From Lagopus muta (Eukaryota; Chordata; Aves; Galliformes; Phasianidae), in NCBI RefSeq assembly GCF_023343835.1, contig NC_064439.1, positions 20,345,433 through 20,409,432 of the forward strand: 64,000 bases of DNA, read 5' to 3'. Position 1 is the first letter of the stretch. Each line of letters begins with the position of its first letter. Below, one piece after another: positions 13,224 through 23,975 of the stretch. A program made the translations under genes and the position numbers. The notes beneath the pieces are model-generated. The model was not told where the DNA came from, made no database searches, and saw nothing but the letters and a program-made list of their open reading frames with translations.

Positions 13224-13459
13224 ATCTGATAGTGAATATATGTATTATATAAATGGTCACCCTCAGTAGCTGTAAGGATGGGGCAGTACTTTATGAAGCA
13301 TCATGTTGCTTCCATAGCAATAGGCAAACCTCTCCTAATGGCAATGAATGTGCCCTTTGCCCTTCTATAGTGCTCTTAGGTTTGTGGTTGTTTTTGTTTT
13401 TGTTTTTTTTTTAATGTAATACAGCTGACCACTGTTCTCACTCATTTTACGTATTACAG

Positions 13460-13565
13460 AGTCTCTCACCCACCACAAATTGTTCTGCCTCTTCACAACT
13501 GGGAACCCAAAGATGAACCTACAAAAGAAGAAGAAATTGGTCCATTAGTTGAACACATCTATGAG
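13460..13565 (+). CDS. ITGA8: ITGA8 exon d: calf-2 segment
   Basis: The 106-nt exon starts with the last base of Gly85 and ends on a codon boundary. The acceptor is GTATTACAG and the donor GTAATA at 13566. It encodes residues 86-120, beginning VSHPPQIVLPLHNWEP and ending GPLVEHIYE, the pattern of alpha-8 and, more loosely, alpha-V (VGPVVQHIYE). An acidic linker EPTKEEE sits in the middle. No methionine precedes it in frame, so it can be found only by homology and splice sites. Confidence 0.95.
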
Positions 13566-15160
13566 GTAATAATGATATATGATTACATAGTACTTTACGC
13601 TGCTCCCAGTGAAATCCTGATGAATTTGAATTATTGTCTTTATCAGCATCTAAAGCCATACTTGTAAATATTCCCACTTCAGAACATGACCCATATTTAA
13701 TCTGGGAACTCAGAACCCTTTTCACATTAGCGAAGGAGACACTAGTTTATATTTGAAATCTGCCTTTGACATTTAAGAGATCTATAAATATTTAGGATGC
13801 TTGGCAAGAATTAAAAGTAGTGCTTAAGAGCTCATTACAGCCAACATCAAATATTTTCACTGACTTGGCTGTTTTTTCATTAAAAACTATGAGGAGAAGA
13901 GTTCGGGTTAGAAACAAGTATCCTGAATGAACTGTATGGAATATAAAGCATCTTTGGAATCTGATGGATAACCTTTATTCAAGGGTGTAAAGCAGAATGT
14001 CTCACATGTGGTTTCAATTAACAAATCAGTGTGCAAGAGCTTAACCGGCAGTGTAAGATTAGAATTTGCATGATGCAATGAACTGTAGTGGATCAGACTA
14101 CAAAATACAAAGTCTTATTTGTTTTATCCTCATCTTAACATATTTCTCTAAACTGAAAAGTCTAACAAATCTTCCTATCTCACCCACCTGTTTGTGGAGC
14201 AAAATGTGTGATTTCAAACATATTTTAACAGTCATTCGATATTTACGGTGATTCAGGAAGCCTCTTTCGTGGTTTACTGATATCAGCAAGGCATAATGAA
14301 AACCAAACGCGAGCACAAAAACTCCTTACTGAAGAAGGTGTAAGAATGAACGTGGGTTTTGTTTGGGTAAAAATAAAGCGCAGCAGTAACAAAATTCTGC
14401 ACATTAAAAAACAAAAATAAAAGGAGGGGAGGGGGACAATTTCAAGTCTCCAGAAACTTTGAGTAGAACTTCATAATATCCTGCTTCTGTAGCTCTCAAA
14501 TCCAGTGCTAGCACATACTCAAACCTCATGCAGTCATCAGACATTTTCAAATTGTATACCATTAAAAGAAAAATTTTAACATCCCATGTTTTAATTTCTA
14601 TGGTTGTGTTTGTTCGTTTTTTTTTTTCCTCAGAAAATAATGCTATTTTGTAATGTTACTTCAGGAAAGCTACTTTCTTTTTCACTTGGGAAATCTGAAC
14701 TAAGACACACTGAGAATAGAGTTCTTAATCACAAAAATTACTTTAGGCTCTGCTGTACCTTCTAATCCTTCACCCTGAAATGTGATTCTTTTTTCGCCTG
14801 TTTTCAGTATTTTTTGTTCTGGTTGTATATATTTTTACAGTGCTAATCTGTTTTGGTTTACATCTCGTTGAGTGGTTTTTTTTAGGTCATTTCAGGTCTT
14901 TCATACACAGGAAAAAATGGGAAAGGTGATGGCAAAAAAGATCTTCTCCCAGATTTGCTTTCTAACTAATATGAGAAGGTTCTTTTTCACTGCCTGCTAC
15001 AGATTTTCCATCAATAAAATGATGATAATAATCTATACCTCTTTCCAAAAGTACATCAGGATTATAGATGTTAAGAATTTTGAAGTATCAAAGTGATGAC
15101 TGATGCATTTTTTGTTATCATTTTCTGCCTTTGACAGCACTGATAATGTTTGTTTCCCAG
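13566..15160 (+). other. ITGA8: ITGA8 intron (1.6 kb)
   Basis: The donor is GTAATA and the acceptor GTTTGTTTCCCAG. It is AT-rich with short T runs (14617-14629, 14876-14883) and a small A/G-rich patch at 14405-14437. No repeat family, RNA or exon was recognised. Confidence 0.85.
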
Positions 15161-15319
15161 CTTCACAATATAGGACCAAGTGCCATCAACAATACAGTTC
15201 TCCATGTCGGTTGGCCTGTGTCCAGTCACGAGGAGTTTCTTCTTTACATTCTACATATTCAGACTCATGGACCACTGCACTGTCAAACAAGCTCTCCTAT
15301 TAATATCATGCAAATCAAT
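15161..15319 (+). CDS. ITGA8: ITGA8 exon e: calf-2 core, heavy-chain side
   Basis: The exon has 53 codons in phase 0 at both ends, with donor GTAAGT at 15320. It encodes residues 121-173: LHNIGPSAINNT, then WP and EEFLLYILHIQT, the conserved L-YI-HI segment of calf-2. N130 (NNT) is a sequon. Cys161 in GPLHCQ is, by analogy with alpha-V, the heavy-chain cysteine that bonds to the light chain (probably Cys217). The reading frame and length agree with alpha-8. Confidence 0.95.
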
Positions 15320-18009
15320 GTAAGTCACCCACTGTTATTTTTATTTCCATCCCTGTCTACATTTGCTTGCATTTTCTCTGCCTACAACTTCACAATGGCA
15401 TGGAGTTTCTTCGGAAATTTTTCACAGTAGCCCTGAGATCATTTTCACGGGTAAAAAGCAAACTAGAGATAGTCCAGAATGTGACTGGTGTGGCAGCTGC
15501 ATTATGTGATGTGTGCTGTGTAATGAACTCTTATCAGCAGAAGGTTATATGTTTGATTCAGTATCACAGCTTGAGAGTGCAGCACAGGGTGCTCTTGGCC
15601 CTCACTGCTGCCAGGCTCTCACCGCTGGCTCCTCCGTAGATAAACAGGGTTTCTGCAGGGCTGCTGCATGTCAGTCAGTTGCAGCATGTGTTGTGGACAA
15701 GGTCTAATTCCTTGCACTAAGTGTATGATGCATGTATTTATTATCATGTATTATGTTTTGTAGTGTGGTTAAGTTCAACATAGTTTGAGACAGTATACTC
15801 TATACAGTAAAAGCCTATGTATCTTTTTACCTATCTTAAGGTGATTTTGATCTATTAAATAACATTATTTGAGTATCAAATAAAACAAACTAGCAACTGG
15901 AATTCTGCATCAAGTATACTCCAGAAACGGTTTCATGTATTGATATCTGATGAACGGATTCCTACAGACTGTGATTATTTTTATGCCTTAATCAATATTA
16001 ACTCATAAAATTTGCAACCTTGTGGCAAATGGCAACATGGCAGGCTTTTTGTTTTCTATCCTACTTGGAAATGGTTCTGTAGTTATTTTAATTGTGCCAA
16101 CAAAGGGGAAAAAAAATCCCCCACTTGTTTTTTCTTGGTACTCCTACACATTTTCTGCTGTCCAAATTGTTTCTCCTTCCATGGATGTGGTTCTTCTTTT
16201 GCAGCAGAGCTGCGGATCTCAGAGTGTGGAGGTAGCAGGACCAAGGAACAGCCTGGTCAGAGCCTCCTCAGCACGGTGCTGATAGGCAATGGGTCTCAAG
16301 GCCTGTTTTAAGGTCTGTATTTGTGATGGCAGGTCCCGCAGAAAGAACTGGGTTTGGCTCAGTCAGAAGATTTAGCAAAGCACAGCTTTCCTTATTATCC
16401 CATCAAAAACAAGGTATCCAGTTTATTAAGCATAACTCATTCCAGACACTTCTGAAATAAGCACCACTTCTCAAGTGTAACCAGTAGTCTGTTAAACATC
16501 TTGTAGGAAGAGCTACATTCCAAATGCTTAAGCTGTTCTACGTCTTCTGCTTACCAGGAGCTGAGCTGAGTACAGTGGAGAGAAGTGGAGAGAAGTGAAG
16601 AGAACTTTCTAGCCAACAGGACTGCTCTTCACTTGAGGAGCTGCATGACAAGTCTTTTGCTTACAGAGATAGAAATACAGTATGTAATCACAAAAATATA
16701 GAAAAAAAAAATGTGTATAACAAACACATTACTAAATTTTGTTGTTTCATTCAAGGAAGGCAGTAAAGAGTTAGGATTCTCCCTTTCCATTTAGTTTTGC
16801 TACAGAATGGAAATGAAAATGAGGGGAAACTCAAGATGTTCCCATTTTATATGCAAAACACAAGAAGTTCGGAAATAATATTTTTTTCTATGATCTTTTG
16901 CACCTCATTTCCACTTGTTTTTTAGAAGCAGTGAGGAACAGGAAGCCAAGCTGCCCAATTTATATTTGCAACCCTAGGAGCTCAAAGCCACTGCTCAGAT
17001 CAGGTTGCAAATAAGGAGTAAGGGAGCTCAGCATCCTTCCCCTGACTACTGGATGCTGCTTTGAGTTTCACTTTAGAAGTCAGGATGGGAACATTTCTGT
17101 CAGGAAGGCAGAGCCTGTCGGTGGAATAGTGCCAAAGTTCTGAATAACATTTTCAGGGCAGTGTATTTTTTGATGATTATTTTTATGTTTCTTGAGTTTG
17201 CTTTTCCTCTCCTGTTTGATAATGATTACATCTGTTACCTAAAGAAGAACTGTGAGGCTTGTATGAAATTTCTTGTTGAAATCACAGTCCGTTTGTCATA
17301 GCAGAAGATACTTCAGTCATTACTGCAAGAATTAAACATCCTCTCCTTGTTTCAGCTTTCAGAGCACTGAACATCATGAATATACAATTGATTTCAAATA
17401 CTTCATGCTTATGTACTGCTTCAGATGGGAAGAGGATAGGGGGCTTAGTATAAACATCAGGCTGTCTGGCTCCAATTTCCAAATAAGGCCAAGGACATGA
17501 CATGCCTGGCTCCTCTTGGATTTCAGAACCTTGCATTCTTGGGTGCTTGGGTGTTTCCCCTTAAAAATGACTTAGATTGTTCACTTTCAATTAAAGCAGT
17601 ACATTGCTTCCCATTGTTGAATTTACTTTCTCGTAGAAAGCTTTCCAGCAGGTTTCATTGTTTCATTCCCAAAGATTAATTTTGATTGTAAACCTATACA
17701 CCCATGGGAAGAGTCCTATTTAGGGGCTTTTCTGTAGCTTCTCTTTCTCTCATAGTGGTGATAGTAAAATTATTAATCTTGCAAACGGTGTGAAGAGAAG
17801 GAAGAAGGCTGATTGAATACATGGAACAAATTCACTGCACAAAGGAGCTCAGTAGTCTAGGATGCTTCAATCTGTGCACAGATATAATCTACAAGATGGG
17901 AAGTGGCAGGGACAGCGTGGTGGGGGACTGACTGCCCTCAGCCTGCTCCTGCACAGGAATGCCATGTGTTCACAGCACAGGAACTGGAGCATCAAGTGAA
18001 GCTTGCAGT

Positions 18010-18335
18010 CAGATTCAAAGCAAGCAGAAGGAAGTGGTGGTTCGTGCAACAGGCATTGGATGTCTGGAACTTGTTGCCAGAGGAAGCAGCTGGGGTTAAA
18101 AGTTTACATAAGTTTAGGAGAGAACTGGACACATTTGCAAAAGAGAAGGCCAGTGAAGTTTATTAAATGAACAGAAAGTTCATCTGCATCAGGAAGTCCC
18201 TAAGCTGGAAGCTGAAAGTTATTAAAAGAGGCAAATGCATGCCTTGTTCCTGCTCTTCCTTCTACATCTGTTTGAAGGCAGGTCTGTTGAGAAAGGGCTC
18301 AGCAAGCTGGACCTTTGGCCTGATCCAGTATTTAT
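18010..18335 (+). mobile_element. ancient CR1/L3-like LINE 3' end, diverged
   Basis: The order of short motifs is that of amniote L3/CR1 3' ends: a lysine-rich GCAAGCAGAAGGAAGTGGTG patch, GGAACTTGTTGCCAGAGGAA, a GAGAACTGGACACATTTGCA segment, and finally AAGCTGGACCTTTGGCCTGA followed by TCCAGTA (compare GGACCTTTGGTCTGACCCAGTA in relatives). Divergence is much higher than in the ATTCTATG-tailed CR1 copies nearby. Boundaries are approximate and the family assignment is from memory. Confidence 0.7.
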
Positions 18336-19204
18336 GAGATATTTTTGTGCCTGTAAATACCAGAGGGACAGACAGTGGCTTCTGACTGCAGTGGACTTTT
18401 GGTATTGGCTCAAGTGCGGAACACATGGAGTAAAAGCCACCACATGGGTAAGGTGCACCTGCCGACAGGCTCTGGCATAGTCCCAAAGTTGTGTCCTCTG
18501 TGCTGCAGAGCTCTCAGCTGTGTGTGCCACTTCTGATCTGGGGACAGAGATAGTCCTCTTCCTGAACATTCCTAATAGAATGCTGCACATTGCAGCAGAG
18601 GTTAGAAAAGGAGGAAGGCTAAACTGGGTTTTGAATGAGAAATTGAGGAACTGGAGATACCTTGAAATCTGCTCAAGATGATGAGGCTCACAATACAGTT
18701 TTCCCAGTGGGGAAAACAAGAAAGGCCATTGTAGTAGGCCTTGCAGAGAAGGAGAATCCATTTCAAGTAAGGCATCATGTGCGAAATATGTGCCATATAG
18801 AATGGCTGTGGAGACAGAGTTGTCCTGTGCTATTTGCTCGAGAGAGTTAAAATAATATCTTTAACCCGCTATCTTTTACCTGATATCATTAACCTGAATA
18901 TTTGGGCTACTAGAGGAATTCTGCTTTTGAACTGTTGCAGGGGACATTCATGTTTTTTATAGCCCCTCTGGGTTGTTTTCAACCTTAGCTGTAAATAATT
19001 CACTAGCAAAGATGCTCACACTCTATGATCTATGAAAAAAAAAAAAAGTAATTGTAAAAATGATCAAGTATTTTAATGGTTCTACATATGTATCAGTTGT
19101 CTTTGTATACTGAGGGCTCTGGAAGGTTTTGTGGGATTTTAGCTGTAGCTTCGCTTCTGTGCTACAGCATGGCTAACATGTTCCTTAGGAATTTAAGATA
19201 TTTT

Positions 19205-19651
19205 GTGCTCAGAGGTTAAAGTTGAAGGAGCTTTGAAGAAAGGCTGAGAGAGCTGACAGAGTTTTGGTACTCTTCAGCCCGGAGAAGAGGCTACAGTGTC
19301 TTCCCTGGAGTATAGTTGCCTTCCCATACCTGAAGGGGGCCTGCAGGAAAGCTGGGAAGGGACTTTTTATAAGAGCAGGTAGGGACAGGATGAGCTGAAA
19401 TGGCTATAAACTGGAAGAAGGTAGATTTAGATTAATTATTAGGAAGAAATTCTTTACTGTGAAGGTGGTGAGACCCTGGAACAGGTTGCCCAGTGAGGTT
19501 GTGGATGCCCTCCCCAGAAGCATTCAAGGCCAGGCTGAATGGAGCTTTGAGCAACCTGGTTTTGTGGGAGGTATCCCTGACAATAGCAGGGGGTTGGAAT
19601 TGTATGATATTAAAGGTCTCTTACAACCCAAACAATTCTATGATTCTAAAG
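19205..19651 (+). mobile_element. CR1 LINE 3' end (about 450 bp)
   Basis: Collinear CR1 3' motifs are seen: AAAGGCTGAGAGAGCTGACA, TCTTCAGCCCGGAGAAGAGG, GAAGAAATTCTTTACTGTGA, GGTTGCCCAGTGAGGTTGTG, GCAGGGGGTTGGAATTGTAT and the CAATTCTATGATTCT tail. It is 5'-truncated and non-coding, in the same orientation as ITGA8. The ORF reported at 19459-19716 is a read-through of this repeat. Confidence 0.95.
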
Positions 19652-20414
19652 ACAGATCTGATGTAGCTGTTTCTAATTTGGGGCACCCACTGAATAGTGT
19701 TGCTATGCTTAGGTGAGTTCCTTTAAGATCTTATTACAAACTTCCACCTATACTTTATTGTGATTTGACACAATCAGGTTCTCATAAACTAGAATTTACC
19801 TTTCCCTCCATAGAGATTGAATTTCCAGACATTCAGTTTCCAGCTTCTTGAAAGAAGCTTCAGATGCTCTCTGTACAGATTAAAGGCAAACTGGCAGCAA
19901 TAAAACCAGCTTTCATTCAGAGATCAAAAATCCATGAAGATAAAGCACAGCAGGATGCATTTTAATATGAGATTAAAAATGAACAAACTGTTGCATTATA
20001 CAAAGTTGTTATTAAAAAAATAACAATGCTGAAAAGCTGCGCTGCTAGAATTCGGATTTGCTTTCTTTCCTGTTACTTTCTGGTAATGCTGGTAAAATCA
20101 TTATCTTGCAATAGGCAGATTCTGCTTTGAGCTAATGACAAGGCTTTGAATTTATCCCATTTTTAGAGAACAGAACCCGGCCCCAAGATCTAACAAAAAT
20201 AAGTACGGTGTGAAAAAAATGTCATCTACTGCAATCCCTATAGCCAAGCAATATGTTGCTGCACTCTGAATGAAGACAGTACATTTTCACATTGGTGTTG
20301 TTAAAATGCAAAAACAATGTTAATCCAAAATCAAAAACCTCTGAGAAGGGAACCAGTCTGTTAGATTCATTGTATGGATATATCATTAATGTTCACTTCT
20401 TTTTCTCTTTGTAG

Positions 20415-20540
20415 TTTGCTATTCCACAGGACACTCCTGAACTTGCTGCTTTTTTATATAATTCCACAATTTCTCATTACATCAGGAGAAGGGAGGTAGC
20501 CATGGCAGAACCTTACAGGAGGAACTCTGCAAGAATACTG
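20415..20540 (+). CDS. ITGA8: ITGA8 exon f: heavy/light chain cleavage region
   Basis: The exon has 42 codons in phase 0, with acceptor CTCTTTGTAG and donor GTGAGC at 20541. It encodes residues 174-215. After a DTPELAAFLYNST stretch (sequon N189) comes the basic motif RRRE: R197-R199 at 20484-20492. Human alpha-8 has a basic cluster followed by Asp here, and alpha-V has TKRD; convertases cut after the last Arg. Cleavage after R199 would leave a 157-residue light chain in this window. The P1' residue is Glu rather than the usual Asp. The region between cleavage site and light-chain cysteines (EPYRRNSARIL) is variable in the family. Confidence 0.93.
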
Positions 20541-23500
20541 GTGAGCTGACTAAAATGTGTACACTGGGATTATAAATGCAGTGCAGCCTCAGTGGCTGTT
20601 GGTTTGACTGCAGTTTATTTATAGACTCATTAAAAGTGCCTCATGCTTAAAATGAAAGTTTTCATGTGAAGTAACAGCTCTGACGTACAAATACTTTGGG
20701 GCATATTGGGCCCTGCCAGTAAGTATTTACATACAACGGAAAGATAAGACTCCTTTCCCTTCCAGCACCCCAACCAAGGCAGATGGGACAAGTCACCACA
20801 TTTGTAATGTTCAAATCAGCAGTGGAGGTCTTTAAAATTATGAGCAAGAGCAAAATTCTATCACGGCTAGTCCAGGAAAACAGTTCTGTTTAGTCAGTCT
20901 GGTACCTGAGTGTTTGTACACGGCTGCGTTTTCAGATGGATTTTCTGTTTTTTCACTCCTGCATTCTGTGTCCAATCTCAAGGATACTTCAGCATTGTAG
21001 GCATCAGCTCCCTCGGCCTGGAGGCTGCATTCAGAGTTGGTGACCTCAAGGTCAGTGGTGGGATTCATGCAGTCAGCGCTTTCCTTTTACTTTTATGAAC
21101 CTCAGACAAAGTTTACTTCATGTCATGCAGTCTCTTATTAAGCTACTTACTGCAAGCTTGTATTCAGATTCCTTGACATCACTAGAATTTGGTAGGAAGA
21201 AAAGAACATCATAGATGTGGGTGTTCTGGAGTAATGCAATAATTACACTACTTCTGAATATTAATTTGGCAATTTTTATAACAAGAAAAAGAACATGAAA
21301 GTAATGAACACCATAATGTAATTAAAAGCAAAAAGCATTGATGAACCCATTTGAAACAGTAGTCACTGCTGATGCCTATGTAATTCTTTCATCAATCTGA
21401 TGCCTAGGGAAGCATCATTCCTCTGAGACTGAAGGAAAAATGCCCGGACTTTCAGACATACTGGTCAATACCACAAAACACTTAATCCATTCTTCAGTAA
21501 TACCTTAATTATCAGTTATCTTCCTCAGTGATTAAGCTCATATGCTGCTAACATAGAAATCACTGTAGCAACTGTTAATGGTTAACCAACATTGTAAGTA
21601 TGCGCTGTGTCTGCACCTTATTACTCAGTTTGAAATATGAGGCAGAGATTTTTCAGCTGCTTGATGCAGACTGAGAGTATGCAGGAATATAAAACTGGCA
21701 CATGTGATGAGCAGTCCTCCCGTGCAATGTGCTTTTGATAAGCACAGATCAGAATGGGATTGGGTACAGTGCCTACCAGTGAATATATAGCAAGGCTTTT
21801 TCAGGATTGACATAAAAAATAAGTTAATGTATCATTTGTTCTGTTAGAAACTGGTCCCAATTCTTTCTGCCCTCAGCACTGGCTACTAAAGATTAAAAAA
21901 TATATATTTTTTAAAATTTTGACTCATGGAGGATATGTATGGAAAGTGAATGCTGTTGTTGAAAATGACTGATTGGCAAAGGGCAATTTTTTGTTCAAAC
22001 TTTTATATTTCTTCAGAAGTTATAAGTAATCCTAATTTTCATTAAAACATTTTCACAGAAATGAAAAATGTTCTGAGAACAACTTCTGCTGTTTGTACAG
22101 TTTGTTAAACATTAGGTTTACTCTTCCATTAGTTCTTCTGTTACGGTGTTCCTAAAAATCACTGTGGACTAAATGCATTACTACATAGAAATATGTGTTC
22201 CGGCCCTAGAATGTCAGCCAAAAGTAGATTTTTGCATACTAATAATTTATTTTGTTAATATGTTGTTTTGGCCACTATGATTAATGAATACAGCTCTCCT
22301 CCTTCCTGCAAGATAAATAAATCTGGCTGGAGGATGTTTAAATATGTAAAGTCAAATAAACAGATACTCTGAAATACTCATTTAAAAACAAAAAAAAAAG
22401 TGAATAGTTGCAAGTTCCAGTTTCATTTTCAGGCAGATTTTGAGAACAGTGCATAAGTATTTAGCTTCTTGCAATAAGGTAGAATTTGTGGGGAAAGCTG
22501 TCCATAAAGATACAGGATTCCTTAAAGATCTTTTCAAGTCTATTACATCTGCCGTCATCTCAGTTTCTGAAGTATGGGCTCTGGTAGCGCAGCCATTCTT
22601 CCTCCCCCAAAGGAACACACTTGTGAGAAATAACTTTTGCCATTGAGGTCTCAAGATTTCCTGTCAGGAGAGTTGATAAAAAGCATCCATAAGAAGAGGA
22701 ATCTCTGCTTTGTTATAAAAATGAGTCAGATAAAACCATAGCCTTCCTCTGGAATGAAATCAAAACTTTTCAGGTAAAACTCATTTGTATATGTACAACA
22801 ATACATTTTTTTTTTCAAACTGTAACATAATTGTGTTTCTATGAGACCTGCCTTCCTTTATACCCCAAACAACTCCATAATTTCTGGGGTTTCCCACGGG
22901 ACTTTGCTCATTCCCTTCCATGGCTTCCAGTCAGCTTTTAGCATTTTTTGTGACATTCTTCTGGCAGACTTTAACAGAGTACATGGTTTTGAGTTACTTG
23001 ACTTTACTTTCACCTTCATGTCTGTTTATAAGCCAGAATCACTGCTCATCAGCAGCATTTCATGGGCCACGAGTTTTAAATAAGGAAACTAATGAATCTT
23101 AGCAAACATTCTGGCTGCTATAATGTAAATATCAGTAGGAAAACTGGAAGAGTTGGAAGAGGGAAAAGATTTAAGAACATAAATGTAGGCTTCAGGCAGA
23201 GAGGACAGAAAAAATACATGTTGAAATGACAAAATGATCAATGGAGATAGAATGCATGCTTCAAAGGATTGATGAGTACCCGGACATTTTAAGAGCTCTG
23301 CAGACTAGACTGGTGAAAGCTATTACTTTTATTTTCGTTAACTACAGTAGTTGATTGTATTAATTGAAGGAACAAACACCTCTTGGTGTTTCCCTCTTTC
23401 CCTCTTGGTTTATGTTCTCACAGTGGCTCATGACATATCTCATTTGTATTAGTTTACATCACTGGTTTCAGACTGCTTAACTTTTAAAGAAAAAGTCCAT

Positions 23501-23583
23501 TTGTTTTGATAATTTAGAGCATTTGAAAATAATTTCATTCATCTTGAAAACAAAAGTATGTCTTCCCTTTGTTTTATACCCAG
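20541..23583 (+). other. ITGA8: ITGA8 intron (3.0 kb)
   Basis: The donor is GTGAGC and the acceptor TTTTATACCCAG. It is AT-rich; short A/T runs occur at 21895-21915 and 22805-22817. No repeat family or further exon was recognised. Confidence 0.85.
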
Positions 23584-23697
23584 AACTGTACAAATGTGAA
23601 GTGTATCCTCATTTCCTGCAGTGTGGGACAACTGGAAAGAGGGAAGAGCGCAGCACTGAAAATCAGGTCCCGGCTATGGGCTGAAACTTTCCTGCAG
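23584..23697 (+). CDS. ITGA8: ITGA8 exon g: calf-2, light-chain cysteine cluster
   Basis: The exon has 38 codons in phase 0, with donor GTAATG at 23698. It encodes residues 216-253: NCT-N-V-K-C-I-L-I-S-C, then VGQLERGKSA, then SRLWAETFLQ. This is the alpha-V/alpha-8 light-chain pattern (C....C....C-VG-L--G-SA---SLW--TF). Cys217 is the likely partner of Cys161 in the heavy chain, and Cys222-Cys227 the local disulfide, by analogy with alpha-V. N216 is a sequon overlapping Cys217. Confidence 0.95.
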
Positions 23698-23767
23698 GTA
23701 ATGCAAACAAAAAACATTCTGTAGACACAGATCCCTACATCTTTTATTTGATTAATGTATGGGAACT

Positions 23768-23975
23768 CCTGAGTCACGGCCTGAACCACTGATGGATCAC
23801 CTGAGGCAAGGGCTGAGTCAGCCATGAGAGCACAGGTGAAGGCAATTCAGCTGTGTGACCAGAAGGGGTGGAGCCTGGCTCCATCTCTCCTAGACCCATT
23901 TAAGGGCTGACTGCTGCTAGGGAAGGATTTTTTTCTGGAGCTCCCTCCTTTTGGGGTTTTTACTGTGAGCCTAGG
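23768..23975 (+). mobile_element. LTR-like dispersed repeat, copy A (diverged)
   Basis: This segment aligns collinearly with 56125-56329: CTGAGTCAcGG..TGAACCA.TGAt...CACCTG.GG, then a GCA.CAGGTG..GCAAT.CAGCTG.GTGAC run, then GG.GCC.GG.TCCA and a TATA-like CATTTAAGGGCT followed by a CTGGAG block. A GC-richer block with a TATA-like box followed by a short leader looks like the U3/R part of a retroviral-type LTR, but no flanking direct repeat or internal coding region is visible. Family name not assigned. Confidence 0.6.

Larger units (their letters stand above)
10274..13459 (+). other. ITGA8: ITGA8 intron (3.2 kb)
   Basis: It holds a reversed CR1 tail fragment (about 12048), a G9 run at 12433-12441, a TAA microsatellite (12543-12580) and a TA microsatellite (13195-13223). 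The acceptor is GTATTACAG. A T-rich stretch at 13388-13412 lies 50-70 bp upstream of the acceptor. No RNA gene or second coding exon was recognised. Confidence 0.85.
15320..20414 (+). other. ITGA8: ITGA8 intron (5.1 kb)
   Basis: It contains an old CR1/L3-like fragment (about 18010-18335) and a younger, longer CR1 copy (19205-19651), both on the + strand, and a short degenerate GAGAAGTG tandem at about 16578-16601. The acceptor is CTCTTTGTAG. The long minus-strand ORF at 18222-18761 overlaps the repeat and shows no protein family features. Confidence 0.85.

Noticed and set aside
18222..18761. Longest ORF of the window (179 codons, minus strand)
   Set aside because: It overlaps the reverse of an old CR1/L3-like repeat, lies in an ITGA8 intron, and shows no domain or family pattern.
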